Part shown: positions 26,282 through 35,185 of the stretch, piece after piece
Numbering within the stretch: the stretch's first letter is position 1
Layout of the letters: each line of letters begins with the position of its first letter
Assembly (NCBI GenBank): GCA_017622815.1
Contig: JAGAQH010000024.1
Location: forward strand, 96,385 to 160,384
DNA: 64,000 bases
Direction of reading: 5' to 3'
Origin: Bacteroidaceae bacterium
Lineage (GTDB): Bacteria; Bacteroidota; Bacteroidia; Bacteroidales; Bacteroidaceae
Program-made: the position numbers and the translations under genes
Notes under the pieces: model-generated
The model's input: the letters and a program-made list of their open reading frames with translations, nothing else
Databases searched by the model: none
Told to the model about the DNA's origin: nothing

Positions 26282-27298
26282 ATGGCAAGAATCAAGTTGT
26301 TGACAATACATTGGGGACAATCTTATGGCGCTGTTATGCAGACATATGCTACAAGTAAGTTGCTGGAAAAATATGGGCATAATGTAACTGTAATAAATAT
26401 AATTAATCCTCGATTAAAATGGCTATATACAAAATTGCGTGCATTTTTATGTATCATTATTGGTTATCAGTTCCTGAGGTTCAAGAAACGATATTTCCCA
26501 AATTTGACTTCTAGACGGTATAGTCTGAAATCAACCAATCTTAATGATGTAGATTATGTTGTAGTAGGCAGTGATCAGGTTTGGAATAGAGATATAACTA
26601 CTCCAATGGATTTGCAATTTTTTCTTAAGGATTGCTGTGTCAAGAAAGTTTCTCTTTCATCAAGTTTTGGAAAAAATGTTTGGACAGAAGATTCAGAATA
26701 TACATTACAGGTTAAAGAACTCCTGAATTCATTTGATGCATTGTCGGTTCGTGAATATAGTGGAAAAGAGATACTAGAAAAGACTTTTGGTATAGAATCA
26801 ACAGTGCTGGTTGATCCAACATTGGCGTACGGCAATTTCGAAGACCTTGTATTGGATAATAATCCTAAAAAACACATTTATACTTTTTTTGTAAATCAAA
26901 TTTCTAATTATGAAAAGATCGTAAATGAAATATCTGCTCAAACTGGGCTTGATGTTTTCAGACATACCAAATTTTCATATTATTTAAAGAATGGCCCACG
27001 GCATTGGCTTACATATATAAAAAATTCATCATGTGTCATAACCGACTCATTCCATGGGGTGGCTTTTAGTATAATCTTTAAAAAGGATTTTTATGTACTC
27101 TGTGGTGAGGCTAACAAGTTTGACCGAGTTTTGAATTTGTTGTCTTTGTTAGGTTTGGAAGATAGATATATAAGTTCAATAGAGGAGTACGAAAAGAAAA
27201 AGAATTCTATCTGCGAAATTAATTATGAAGCGGTTTTCCATAAGTTATCTGTGGAGCAGAAACGATATGGTGACTTTATTCAAAGGTATATTAAATAA
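26282..27298 (+). CDS. Polysaccharide pyruvyltransferase family protein 2
   Basis: This 338-residue protein has the same architecture as the first: LTIHWGQSYGAVMQTYATSK, YVVVGSDQVWNR (about 93-104), VSLSSSFGKN, LSVREYSGKEIL and a C-terminal SCVITDSFHGVAFSIIF. Identity to protein 1 looks low, so it is not a recent duplicate. Two pyruvyltransferase-like genes in one locus suggest two modified sugars, or one copy with another role. It starts 4 nt after the MurB-like stop. Confidence 0.85.
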   Translation: MARIKLLTIHWGQSYGAVMQTYATSKLLEKYGHNVTVINIINPRLKWLYTKLRAFLCIIIGYQFLRFKKRYFPNLTSRRYSLKSTNLNDVDYVVVGSDQVWNRDITTPMDLQFFLKDCCVKKVSLSSSFGKNVWTEDSEYTLQVKELLNSFDALSVREYSGKEILEKTFGIESTVLVDPTLAYGNFEDLVLDNNPKKHIYTFFVNQISNYEKIVNEISAQTGLDVFRHTKFSYYLKNGPRHWLTYIKNSSCVITDSFHGVAFSIIFKKDFYVLCGEANKFDRVLNLLSLLGLEDRYISSIEEYEKKKNSICEINYEAVFHKLSVEQKRYGDFIQRYIK

Positions 27299-27357
27299 TC
27301 ATTGTCGGAGATGCTTAATGATGAGAATGATTATTTGCATCAAAATAGATTCTTTAT

Positions 27358-28314
27358 ATGGAATATACAGTTGTTATAAGAACTTTGGGTAAGGCTGGGG
27401 AAAAGTATCAGACGATGCTTGATTCTTTGAAGGTGCAGACAATACCCCCCCAAAAAATTTTTGTATACATAGCCGAAGGGTATCCCATCCCAAAGGAAAC
27501 AATCGATGAAGAACGCTATATCTATGTTAAAAAAGGGATGGTGGCACAACGCGCGTTGCCATATTCTGAGGTTGAAACCGAATATATGCTCTTCCTTGAC
27601 GATGACCTTGCATTTCCTCCCGATACTGTAGAACGCATGTTCCAGCTCTTGAAGGAGCATAATGCTGATGTCATTTCTCCCGATATCTTTCCTAATGCAC
27701 AGCGTCCTCTCAAATCTGAATTGATGATGACCATATCGGGAAGGATGAGAGCACGTAGGTTTGACAAGATATGGGGGTATAAAGTAATGCGTACTGGAGG
27801 GTATTCTTACAATAAATATCCCTGTAAAGAAGTGTATTTTTCTCAAACCAATGCAGGTGCATGCTTCCTTTGTCGCAAAAAAGACTTTCTAAGCATTCAT
27901 CTTGAAGATGAGTTGTGGTTAGATAGTACATCATATCCTTTAGGAGAAGATCAAGTCATGTATTATAAAATGTACCTAAAAGGGATGAAAATCCTTACAT
28001 GGTACAAGAATGGCTTTGTACATTTAGATGCAGGAGGAAATACGTCTCCGGGAAAAAAACAGAAACTAATATATGCTGATTTTCGTTTTAAAACCATCTT
28101 TTGGTACCGCTTTATTTGGCAGTGTGAAAAGAGTCTGTTGATCAAATTGTGGAGCATTGTTTGCATAATTTATACTTTCGGATTTGCTTTAGGTATCTCC
28201 CTACTTAAGGGAGAATGGAACATATTTCAGTTGAAACGAGACGCCATAAAAGAAGGCATCGCTTTCATACATAGCGAATCCTATAAAAAGTTACCAAAAG
28301 TTTGTGTTTCATGA
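27358..28314 (+). CDS. GT2 glycosyltransferase
   Basis: This 318-residue protein begins YTVVIRTLGKAGEKYQTML, with VKKGMVAQRALPYSEVETEY and LFLDDDLAFPPDT (DxD-type, about 76-88). A C-terminal hydrophobic segment (SIVCIIYTFGFALGISLL, about 263-280) may anchor it to the membrane. It likely extends the repeat unit. A C7 run (27445-27451) lies near codon 30, where slippage would abolish the protein. It overlaps the next start (ATGA). Confidence 0.85.
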   Translation: MEYTVVIRTLGKAGEKYQTMLDSLKVQTIPPQKIFVYIAEGYPIPKETIDEERYIYVKKGMVAQRALPYSEVETEYMLFLDDDLAFPPDTVERMFQLLKEHNADVISPDIFPNAQRPLKSELMMTISGRMRARRFDKIWGYKVMRTGGYSYNKYPCKEVYFSQTNAGACFLCRKKDFLSIHLEDELWLDSTSYPLGEDQVMYYKMYLKGMKILTWYKNGFVHLDAGGNTSPGKKQKLIYADFRFKTIFWYRFIWQCEKSLLIKLWSIVCIIYTFGFALGISLLKGEWNIFQLKRDAIKEGIAFIHSESYKKLPKVCVS

Positions 28315-29243
28315 ATATCATTCCCATAGCCTTTGCTTTTGATAATAATTTGACATTTCCTGCTTGCGTATGCTTGTCATCGCTGATGATGCATGCAAAG
28401 GCCGATACGTTTTATGATATCTTCATCCTTCATTCTGAGAAGGAAATGTTGAGGACGGAGGACTTGGATAAACTACCCACTTTCTATCCCAACTGCCGGA
28501 TAACATATCGTACAGTAGACAACACCTTCGATCAGGCATTCGAGATACGCGGTATCACCATGGCAGCATACTACCGTTTGCTTATACCAGAACTCATTCC
28601 CGAATGCGATAAAATAATATATTCGGATGTGGATGTTATCTTTAGGGATGATTTGTCTGAAATATACCAAACTGATATTGAAGATTACTACATTGCAGGT
28701 GTTGACTCCATTGCTCACCTCATTCCTGACCTTAAGAATTATTACGAGCAGGTAAGGCATTGTGATTCCAAAGGACAAATTTATTCAGGTAATCTGATTA
28801 TTAATTCAAAGAAGATTCTTGAGGATAAACTCATAGCCTTGTTTAAAGAGCATATCGGTGAGAAATACAAGTTTCAGGATATGGATATTCTTAATATCGT
28901 GTGTAATGGAAAAATAAAATATCTCTCACCCTCATTCTGTCTCACGACATACATAAATGATTTTGCAGTGAACAACATAGATGCACTAAAAGAAAATTGG
29001 GCAGAGGTTGATGTTCGCTATGCATTGGAAAAGGGTATTGTTCACTTTAATGGCCAGAAACCTTGGAAAGGCTTCTGTGTGAACTTTGATATTTGGTGGG
29101 AATACTATCGTAAGTCGCCATTTTTTGATCCAAAATACTATTTTGATTTCTTCTATGGGAAGTTGGATGAACAGGACCAACTTCCTTTAATGAAACGCAT
29201 CAAAATACTTGTTCGTTACTTTGTGTATGGAAAGTCTAAGTGA
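28311..29243 (+). CDS. GT8 glycosyltransferase
   Basis: This 310-residue protein of the LgtC/galactosyl-glucosyl transferase family shows IPIAFAFDNNLTFPACVCLS, YYRLLIPELIPECDKIIYSD, the metal-binding DVD in YSDVDVIF (about 102-109), YSGNLIINSKKI, KFQDMDILNI and a C-terminal VHFNGQKPWKG with the conserved His. It should be a retaining sugar transferase. I take ATG 28311, which overlaps the previous stop, over an upstream TTG. A partial paralogue follows directly. Confidence 0.9.
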   Translation: MNIIPIAFAFDNNLTFPACVCLSSLMMHAKADTFYDIFILHSEKEMLRTEDLDKLPTFYPNCRITYRTVDNTFDQAFEIRGITMAAYYRLLIPELIPECDKIIYSDVDVIFRDDLSEIYQTDIEDYYIAGVDSIAHLIPDLKNYYEQVRHCDSKGQIYSGNLIINSKKILEDKLIALFKEHIGEKYKFQDMDILNIVCNGKIKYLSPSFCLTTYINDFAVNNIDALKENWAEVDVRYALEKGIVHFNGQKPWKGFCVNFDIWWEYYRKSPFFDPKYYFDFFYGKLDEQDQLPLMKRIKILVRYFVYGKSK

Positions 29244-29353
29244 TGAACGAGGAATCGTACGAAAACAATAGCGAGAAGCAGTAAACTGCAACGAAAACAT
29301 CTTGCGGTTGGACTTTCACAGCTTAAACATTTGTGAATAGAAAAAAGTAAAAA

Positions 29354-29845
29354 CTTGGGATAGACCATAAGTTCGGCCATTTCTATTCGGGTAATTTGGT
29401 GATTAATTCAAAGAAAATACGTGAGGATAATTTAATTCCTAAATTCAGAGAATTGGCAAAAAAGAATTTCCATCAACAGGATATGGATATAATAAACATT
29501 GCCTGTTATGGTAAGATAAAAACATTATCACCAGCATTCTGCCTGACTAATTATTTGACAGAGATCTTGGTAAAAAGACGAGCTGAAATGTTGGATTATT
29601 TCACAAAAGAGGAAATAGAACATGCATTGCAATATGGAATTTTTCATTATAATGGTCCCAAACCTTGGAAGCAGTATTGTGTAAACTTTGATATTTGGTG
29701 GGAATATTATCGGAACAGCCCGTTTTATGATAAGGAGTATTACTTTGACTTTTATAATACCAAACAAGACGAAATTGAGAGGTTGACATTAGTAAGGCGT
29801 CTAAAATTATTGCTTAGGTATTTTGTTTATGGAAGGAAATTATAA
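29354..29845 (+). pseudogene. GT8 fragment (C-terminal half, truncated duplicate)
   Basis: The frame is open from 29354 and its product is clearly homologous to the second half of the preceding GT8: FYSGNLVINSKKIREDNLIP, HQQDMDIINIACYGKIKTLS, IFHYNGPKPWKQYCVNFDIW. The N-terminal nucleotide-sugar and DVD region is missing and a stop lies just upstream, so it cannot be an active enzyme by itself. The 110 nt between the two copies contain ACGAAAACAAT (29259-29269), the motif also found at four-helix-bundle gene 1. This points to a rearrangement scar. Confidence 0.8.
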
Positions 29846-30829
29846 TGCAATAGATGTTGTAAAGGTTTTAATGGCATGTGTTGTGGTGGCAATTCATACT
29901 CATCCAGAATCAGATTTAGATAATTTATTCGTATCAAAAATTGTAGAATGCCTATATTCTATTGCAGTGCCGTTCTTTTTTGTTGTATCAGGCTTTTTCT
30001 TGTCAAATAAGATTAAAGGACATGATTACGAAACGAAAATATCATATATACAAAGATGGTTATCTAGAATAGTTCGGTTGTATTTGATATGGACATTGAT
30101 TTATCTCCCCTATGCAGTTTATGGATTTATAAGGGATGATTTGAGCTGGGGAAAAACTCTGTTGGTATATTTTAGAAATGTAATATTAGTAGGTGAGAAT
30201 TTTTTGTCATGGCCTTTGTGGTATCTGCTGGCAATGATTGTTTCTGGCTGTATTTTTTATATAATGATAAAATTTAGAATAAAAGAAGGTTATATGCTTG
30301 GCATTGCTCTTTGTTTGGCCGTCATTTGTCCTTTTATAGAAACATTGAGATCTACCGAATTGGGGGACCTGTATTTTTCATTATTTAAGACCACCAGAAA
30401 TGGTTTTTTTGTAGGATTCCCTTATATGATGATAGGTTATTTAATGATAAAACCTAGATATCGAGAGTATAATGTATGTTGGACATTTTTGTTGCTATTG
30501 ATAAGTTTTGTACTTATGATGAATGATGTCCCAATGGCTAATTTCGTGGCAGTTTATGCTTTGGTTGCTGTCGTCTCCCTCATGGACCAGTTCGCGTTTT
30601 TTCTCATTTGCAAGATTATTTAAGTGCAGGAGGCATGTTTAGGAATTTTCGCTTAGCAAGTTCCGTTATTTATTTTGTACACATGCTGTATGTTGGCCTA
30701 TTTCTGTTAATTACGCCAAATATGGAAGGGGCGTATTTGTTTGCAAGTGTACTGATTTGTTGCATTTTTACAAGTATTTTGGTTGTCAACAATAGGAGTA
30801 ATGGGTATATGAAATTATTGTTTGAATAA
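29829..30829 (+). pseudogene. Acyltransferase-3 family membrane protein, frameshifted at a T6 run
   Basis: From ATG 29829 the frame encodes an acyltransferase-3-like membrane protein (NAIDVVKVLMACVVVAIHTH with the catalytic-type His, then VPFFFVVSGFFLS). It stops at 30621-30623. The remaining C-terminus continues in another frame to 30829 (FSHLQDYLSAGGMFRNFRLA, SSVIYFVHMLYVGLFLLI). The frames join if the T6 run at 30597-30602 had one more T, giving about 333 residues. Either the gene is broken, phase-variable, or a base was miscalled. Intact, it would O-acetylate or otherwise acylate the glycan. It overlaps the GT8 fragment by 17 nt. Confidence 0.8.
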
Positions 30830-30837
30830 AGGATACT

Positions 30838-31815
30838 ATGCTGATTTCTATTGTAATTCCTGTATATAAGGTAGAGGCTTTCATAGAACGATGTGCTACT
30901 ACCCTCATGGAGCAGACACTATCTGAGGTGGAGTATATTTTTGTAGATGATGCTACACCAGACAATAGTATTGTCGTTTTAGAAGAGGTTATAGCTCGTT
31001 ATCCGCACAGGAAGGAGCAGGTGCGTATAGTGCATCACATAGAGAACAAGGGATTGCCTGCAGCACGTAACACAGGATTGGCATTGGCAACAGGAGAGTA
31101 TATTTGTCATTGTGATAGCGATGACTATGTGGAGCCAACAATGCTGGAGGAGATGTACAATGCCGTCAAGGAGCATGATGCAGATGTTGTGTGGTGCGAC
31201 TGGTATTTGACTTTTGCCCAAAATGAGCGCTATATGAAGCAGCCCTCTTATGATGCGCCTTTGGATGCGCTGAAGGCTATGTTGAGTGGTGCGATGAAAT
31301 ATAATGTGTGGAATAAGTTGGTGAAACGTAGTTTGTACGTTGATAACCAAATCCAGTTTCCTGCAGGATATGGTATGGGGGAGGATATGACAATGATGAT
31401 GCTCTTTGCCAATGCTAAGAAGGTGGCATACTTGCCAAAGGCATTTTACCATTATTTGAAATTAAATACAGGTGCTTTTAGCCAGACATATTCAGAGCGT
31501 CATCTGCAGGAGTTGAAACATAATGTGTCACGTATCTGCGACTATATGCATGTGGAATATGGGAAAGAATTGGAAAAGGAGCTTGCTTTCTTCAAGTTAG
31601 AAGCAAAGTTCCCTTTCCTCATAACCAACGATTCCCGAAAATACAAACTTTGGAAAGAGTGGTATCCAGAGGCTAATGATTATATCTTACAGAACAGGAA
31701 TGTGTCATCAAGAAGCCGTTGGTTACAATGGTGTGCATGGAAGGGACAATGGTGGATGGTAAGGTTACATTACCTGTTGGTGATAAGGATTGTTTATGGT
31801 ATAATATATAAGTAG
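30838..31815 (+). CDS. GT2 glycosyltransferase
   Basis: This 325-residue GT-A enzyme begins LISIVIPVYKVEAFIERCAT, with YIFVDDATPDNSI, KGLPAARNTGL and the DxD-type HCDSDDYVEP (about 96-105). NVWNKLVKRSLY and YGMGEDMTM, typical of capsule GT2 enzymes, follow. It starts 8 nt after the acyltransferase reading frame. Predicted cytoplasmic, membrane-associated, acting on the lipid-linked intermediate. Confidence 0.9.
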   Translation: MLISIVIPVYKVEAFIERCATTLMEQTLSEVEYIFVDDATPDNSIVVLEEVIARYPHRKEQVRIVHHIENKGLPAARNTGLALATGEYICHCDSDDYVEPTMLEEMYNAVKEHDADVVWCDWYLTFAQNERYMKQPSYDAPLDALKAMLSGAMKYNVWNKLVKRSLYVDNQIQFPAGYGMGEDMTMMMLFANAKKVAYLPKAFYHYLKLNTGAFSQTYSERHLQELKHNVSRICDYMHVEYGKELEKELAFFKLEAKFPFLITNDSRKYKLWKEWYPEANDYILQNRNVSSRSRWLQWCAWKGQWWMVRLHYLLVIRIVYGIIYK

Positions 31816-31882
31816 GTTATAGAGTAAACGAAAACGAACGACAAAAACGACGAAAGATGAGACGGTGGCACACCTACAAACA

Positions 31883-32026
31883 ATGATGGTGCTGATTGAT
31901 TTTCTTCAACGTGATGATACGGATTATACAGAAGGATTAGAACCATGTGGATGTGCTTATATAGAAAATGCTCAAATTCATTTGGATTGTCTATACAATG
32001 ACACCCTGAGACCAATGTCTCTGTAA
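31883..32026 (+). other. Possible 47-codon ORF or gene remnant in a 314-nt spacer
   Basis: A short frame (MMVLIDFLQRDDTDYTEGLE and so on) is open further upstream, from about 31856, as if it were the tail of a lost gene. I recognise no family. The spacer starts with an AACGA-rich tract (31826-31856) and ends with a G9 run (32092-32100) before wzy. It may be a small gene or a decay product. Confidence 0.3.
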
Positions 32027-32091
32027 CGGTGTTGCTGGATTCTAATCAAGAGTAAAGAGTTCTGTTTAAAGTCTGTTTGAGATATTGTTGA

Positions 32092-32100
32092 GGGGGGGGG
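32092..32100. repeat. G9 homopolymer upstream of wzy
   Basis: Nine consecutive G lie 29 nt before the wzy ATG in an AT-rich context. Such tracts slip readily and could alter the 5' region of wzy. Confidence 0.7.
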
Positions 32101-32129
32101 AAGGTTGTAGGTTAATTTAAGAAAGAAGC

Positions 32130-33440
32130 ATGTTGAAATATATAGGTATATTGATTGTCGGGATATTGACAAGTTTTTATTTTTTCCCGTTTGAATTCGC
32201 AATTCTGCCAGGGGCGAATACAAAGATGATTCTTGCGGGTATAAGTCTTGTGGTGCTGGCATTTCAACTGGCAAGGGGTGGCCGTGCAGTCATTAACAGA
32301 GAGCTCTTTACTTTGTCCATATTGGCAGGTTTGGTTTCTTTGGCTGGTTTAGTATCAGTGACTTTCAATGAGACAAATGACTATACCTATGCGACATATA
32401 TAATTTCAATGTGGGTATGGCTGGGAGGAGCATATATGGCAGTATCTGCCATGCGAGGACTTCATGGCAGAATTACAGTAGCTCTAATAGCCAATTATTT
32501 GATAGGTGTATGTGTGGCTCAGTGTATACTTGCTTTGCTGATAGATGCGAGTCCTGTTTTCAAGGATATTGTAAATACTTATATAGCGAACTTTGATTTT
32601 GTTGAATTTGACCAGTTGAATAAGGGCGGTCGATTATATGGTATAGGCGCGAGTTTGGATGTGGCTGGACTACGTTTTTCTTCCGTATTGGCAATGATAG
32701 CGTATTTCTGCATGCAACCCAAGATTCGTGCCAATAATGTGTTGCTCCTATGTTATTTGGTCTCTTTCTGCATAATTTCCATTGTCGGTAATATGATGGC
32801 ACGTACAACAACAATGGGTGTTGGTTTGGCAGTGTTGTTTTGGTTGTATATGCTGTTTCAGGATAGGAACAACAGAACGATTCTTTGGTGGATTGCAGGA
32901 GCTGTGGTTATAGCAGTGACCATTTCCACTTATATGTATCGTGTCAGTCCAGAATTTAGAGAGAATATCCGATTTGCTTTTGAGGGTTTCTTCTCTCTTG
33001 TAGAGAAAGGAGAATGGGACGTAAATTCAAATAATATATTGAAGGATATGTTTATCTTGCCAGATAATGTGAAGACATGGTGTATCGGAGATGGTTATTT
33101 TGACAATCCGTATTATGGGGATCCGTACTATACCGGTCCAGGGTTCGGCGGATATTATATGGGAACCGATGTAGGCTATCTGCGTTTTATCTTCTATTTT
33201 GGACTAATAGGCTTGAGTTTGTTCATTTATTTCTTTTGGAGGGTTGCGCAGGTATGTGTACAACGATTTAGAGGATACGCTTTGCTGTTTTTGATGATAC
33301 TTGCAGTCAATATGATTGGATGGTTCAAAGTATCAACTGATATATTTCTGGTCTTTGCACTATTCCTGTGTGTTCCTGGGGAGGAGGAAGATGATGAAGG
33401 AGTGAGAAGAACTATATGTGCTAAAGGAATTGGCGGATAG
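32130..33440 (+). CDS. wzy: Wzy-type O-antigen/capsule polymerase
   Basis: This 436-residue protein has about 11 hydrophobic segments and a large loop (about 290-355) rich in Tyr, Gly and Asp (DNPYYGDPYYTGPGFGGYY), typical of the periplasmic loop of O-antigen polymerases. It should join repeat units at the periplasmic face of the inner membrane. Sequence identity within this family is always low, so the call rests on topology, length and context (single copy, flippase present). Confidence 0.82.
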   Translation: MLKYIGILIVGILTSFYFFPFEFAILPGANTKMILAGISLVVLAFQLARGGRAVINRELFTLSILAGLVSLAGLVSVTFNETNDYTYATYIISMWVWLGGAYMAVSAMRGLHGRITVALIANYLIGVCVAQCILALLIDASPVFKDIVNTYIANFDFVEFDQLNKGGRLYGIGASLDVAGLRFSSVLAMIAYFCMQPKIRANNVLLLCYLVSFCIISIVGNMMARTTTMGVGLAVLFWLYMLFQDRNNRTILWWIAGAVVIAVTISTYMYRVSPEFRENIRFAFEGFFSLVEKGEWDVNSNNILKDMFILPDNVKTWCIGDGYFDNPYYGDPYYTGPGFGGYYMGTDVGYLRFIFYFGLIGLSLFIYFFWRVAQVCVQRFRGYALLFLMILAVNMIGWFKVSTDIFLVFALFLCVPGEEEDDEGVRRTICAKGIGG

Positions 33441-33461
33441 GTTAGAGGTTACGGGTTAGAG
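33441..33461. repeat. Three GTTAGAG-type heptamers
   Basis: GTTAGAG, GTTACGG and GTTAGAG directly follow the wzy stop. They belong to the same heptamer family as 34591-34646. Confidence 0.7.
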
Positions 33462-33465
33462 GGGA

Positions 33466-34608
33466 ATGAAACTAATATATTGCATTTGTGAGACGTATAA
33501 TCCTGGCGGGATGGAGCGGGTGTTGCTAAACAAGGTGCGCTACCTGGTGGAGCAGTATGGATATGACATTACCGTTGTGACGACAGACCAGAATGGGCGT
33601 GCTCCATTCTATCCTTTTCCAGAAAAGGTAAAGATGGTAGACTTGGGGATCAATTATTCAGATGATAATACCAAGGGTGTCTTCACAAAGATTTCAAATT
33701 ATCTGCGCAAAAGGAGGGCTCATAGACGGAGGCTGACAGAAATGCTGATGGCAGAAAAGGCGGATATCGTCGTTTCACTCTATCCCTCAGAGTCATCTTT
33801 CATTCCATCCATAAAGGATGGCAGCAAGAAGATTTTGGAGATACATTACTGCAAATATTTCCGTCTGCAATACGGAAGGAAGGGACTGCTGGGAGCGATA
33901 GACCGTTTCCGTACATGGCAGGACGAACAGATTGTACGCCGTTTTGATAAATTCGTGGTGCTGAGCCAGGAGGATAAGGGGTACTGGGGCAAAATGCGCA
34001 ATCTGGAGGTTATCCCCAATGCAGCGTTGTTTATGGGTGAGAACTATTCTGATGTTTCCCGACATCGTGTTATAGCAGTAGGGCGCTTGGATTATCAAAA
34101 AGGCTTTGACCGTTTGATAGAGGCATGGAGAATAATCCATCAGCATGAGGATTGTAAGGATTGGACTTTGGATATCTTCGGGCAGGGAGAGTGGAAGGAG
34201 AAACTGCAGGACATGATAGAAGCATGCGGACTGCAGGACTGTGTGAAACTAAACGCTCCAACAAAGCAGATAGGCAGAGAGTATGCCAACAGTTCGATGC
34301 TGGTGATGAGCTCGAACTATGAGGGCTTCCCCATGGTGATGATAGAGGCTATGGCCTGCGGTTTGCCTGCTGTGTCTTTTGACTTCAAGTGCGGTCCCAA
34401 GGATATTATCCGGCATGGGGTGAATGGCTTGCTTGTAAAGAATGGTGATATCCAAGGATTGGCAGATGCCATGATGCACCTTATGGCGGATGAACAACTG
34501 CGCCAGAGAATGTCTGCTGAAGCCCGAAAGGTGGTGGAAACATATTCGGAGGAGGTGGTGATGAGGAAGTGGCTGGAATTGTTTGATGAGGTTAGCGGTG
34601 AACGGTGA
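33466..34608 (+). CDS. GT4 glycosyltransferase
   Basis: This 380-residue GT-B enzyme has an N-terminal ETYNPGGMERVLLNKVRYLV (acceptor side, GGME loop). The C-terminal nucleotide-sugar site comprises VIAVGRLDYQKGFDRLIEAW (about 202-221), DIFGQGEWKEKLQ, and the EX7E region NYEGFPMVMIEAMACGLP (about 285-302). It should be a retaining sugar transferase. Its last codons (VSGER and the stop) lie inside the heptamer array starting at 34591, so the array forms part of the coding sequence. Confidence 0.92.
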   Translation: MKLIYCICETYNPGGMERVLLNKVRYLVEQYGYDITVVTTDQNGRAPFYPFPEKVKMVDLGINYSDDNTKGVFTKISNYLRKRRAHRRRLTEMLMAEKADIVVSLYPSESSFIPSIKDGSKKILEIHYCKYFRLQYGRKGLLGAIDRFRTWQDEQIVRRFDKFVVLSQEDKGYWGKMRNLEVIPNAALFMGENYSDVSRHRVIAVGRLDYQKGFDRLIEAWRIIHQHEDCKDWTLDIFGQGEWKEKLQDMIEACGLQDCVKLNAPTKQIGREYANSSMLVMSSNYEGFPMVMIEAMACGLPAVSFDFKCGPKDIIRHGVNGLLVKNGDIQGLADAMMHLMADEQLRQRMSAEARKVVETYSEEVVMRKWLELFDEVSGER

Positions 34609-34646
34609 ACGGTTAGCGGTTAGCGGTGAAGGGTTAGCGGTTAGCG
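34591..34646 (+). repeat. Eight GTKARCG heptamers upstream of four-helix-bundle gene 2
   Basis: Eight consecutive 7-bp units (GTTAGCG, GTGAACG, GTGAACG, GTTAGCG, GTTAGCG, GTGAAGG, GTTAGCG, GTTAGCG) overlap the 3' end of the GT4 gene. The opposite orientation occurs at 35041-35179. Confidence 0.85.
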
Positions 34647-34673
34647 GATACAAATTATAAAAACATAAGAAAA

Positions 34674-35051
34674 ATGAGTGGGCAGTATTTTACATATCGT
34701 GATTTACGAGTATATCAACATGCGAAGGATTATGTGGTATTTGTATACTCATTGATTAAGCAATTCCCTAAGGAGGAGAATTATGCATTATGTGACCAAC
34801 TGAGAAGAGCCAGTGTATCAATATCGTCCAACATAGTGGAAGGTATGTCGCGAACTTCAACTAAAGAACAAATGCATTTTATTGAAATATCATATGGTTC
34901 ATTATGTGAAACCATGTGCCAATTAGAAATTGCGTATGAACTGCACTTCATTAATGATGAACAATTACACGAAGCAGAGGATCGTACAACCGCTATTGCT
35001 CAAATGTTGTCTGGCTTAAAGAATAAACGTACTCAAACCTCTCACCTCTAA
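34674..35051 (+). CDS. Four-helix-bundle protein 2 (S23/IVS family)
   Basis: This 125-residue paralogue of the 23805 gene has the same hallmarks: RDLRVYQHAKDYVVFVYSLI, LCDQLRRASVSISSNIVEGM (about 41-60) and AEDRTTAIAQMLSGLK. Its last codons (TSHL and the stop) run into a repeat array. The gene is bracketed by heptamer arrays in opposite orientation and sits between two GT4 genes. Function unknown. No reverse transcriptase or rRNA is nearby, so neither retroelement Avd nor rRNA-intron roles apply directly. Confidence 0.85.
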   Translation: MSGQYFTYRDLRVYQHAKDYVVFVYSLIKQFPKEENYALCDQLRRASVSISSNIVEGMSRTSTKEQMHFIEISYGSLCETMCQLEIAYELHFINDEQLHEAEDRTTAIAQMLSGLKNKRTQTSHL

Positions 35052-35179
35052 CTCGCTCACCTCTAACTCGCTCACATCTAACTCGCTCACATCTAACTCG
35101 CTCACCGCTCACCGTTCACCGTTAACCGTTCACCGTTAACCGTTCACCGTTCACCGTTCACCGCTCACCGCTCACCGTT
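35041..35179 (-). repeat. Inverted heptamer/15-mer array downstream of four-helix-bundle gene 2
   Basis: Four CTCACMTCTAACTCG 15-mers are followed by about ten CGTTCAC, CGTTAAC or CGCTCAC heptamers. On the minus strand these read GTGAACG, GTTAACG and GTGAGCG, the same GTKARCG family as 34591-34646, so the two arrays are inverted repeats of each other. Confidence 0.85.
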
Positions 35180-35185
35180 AAACAT

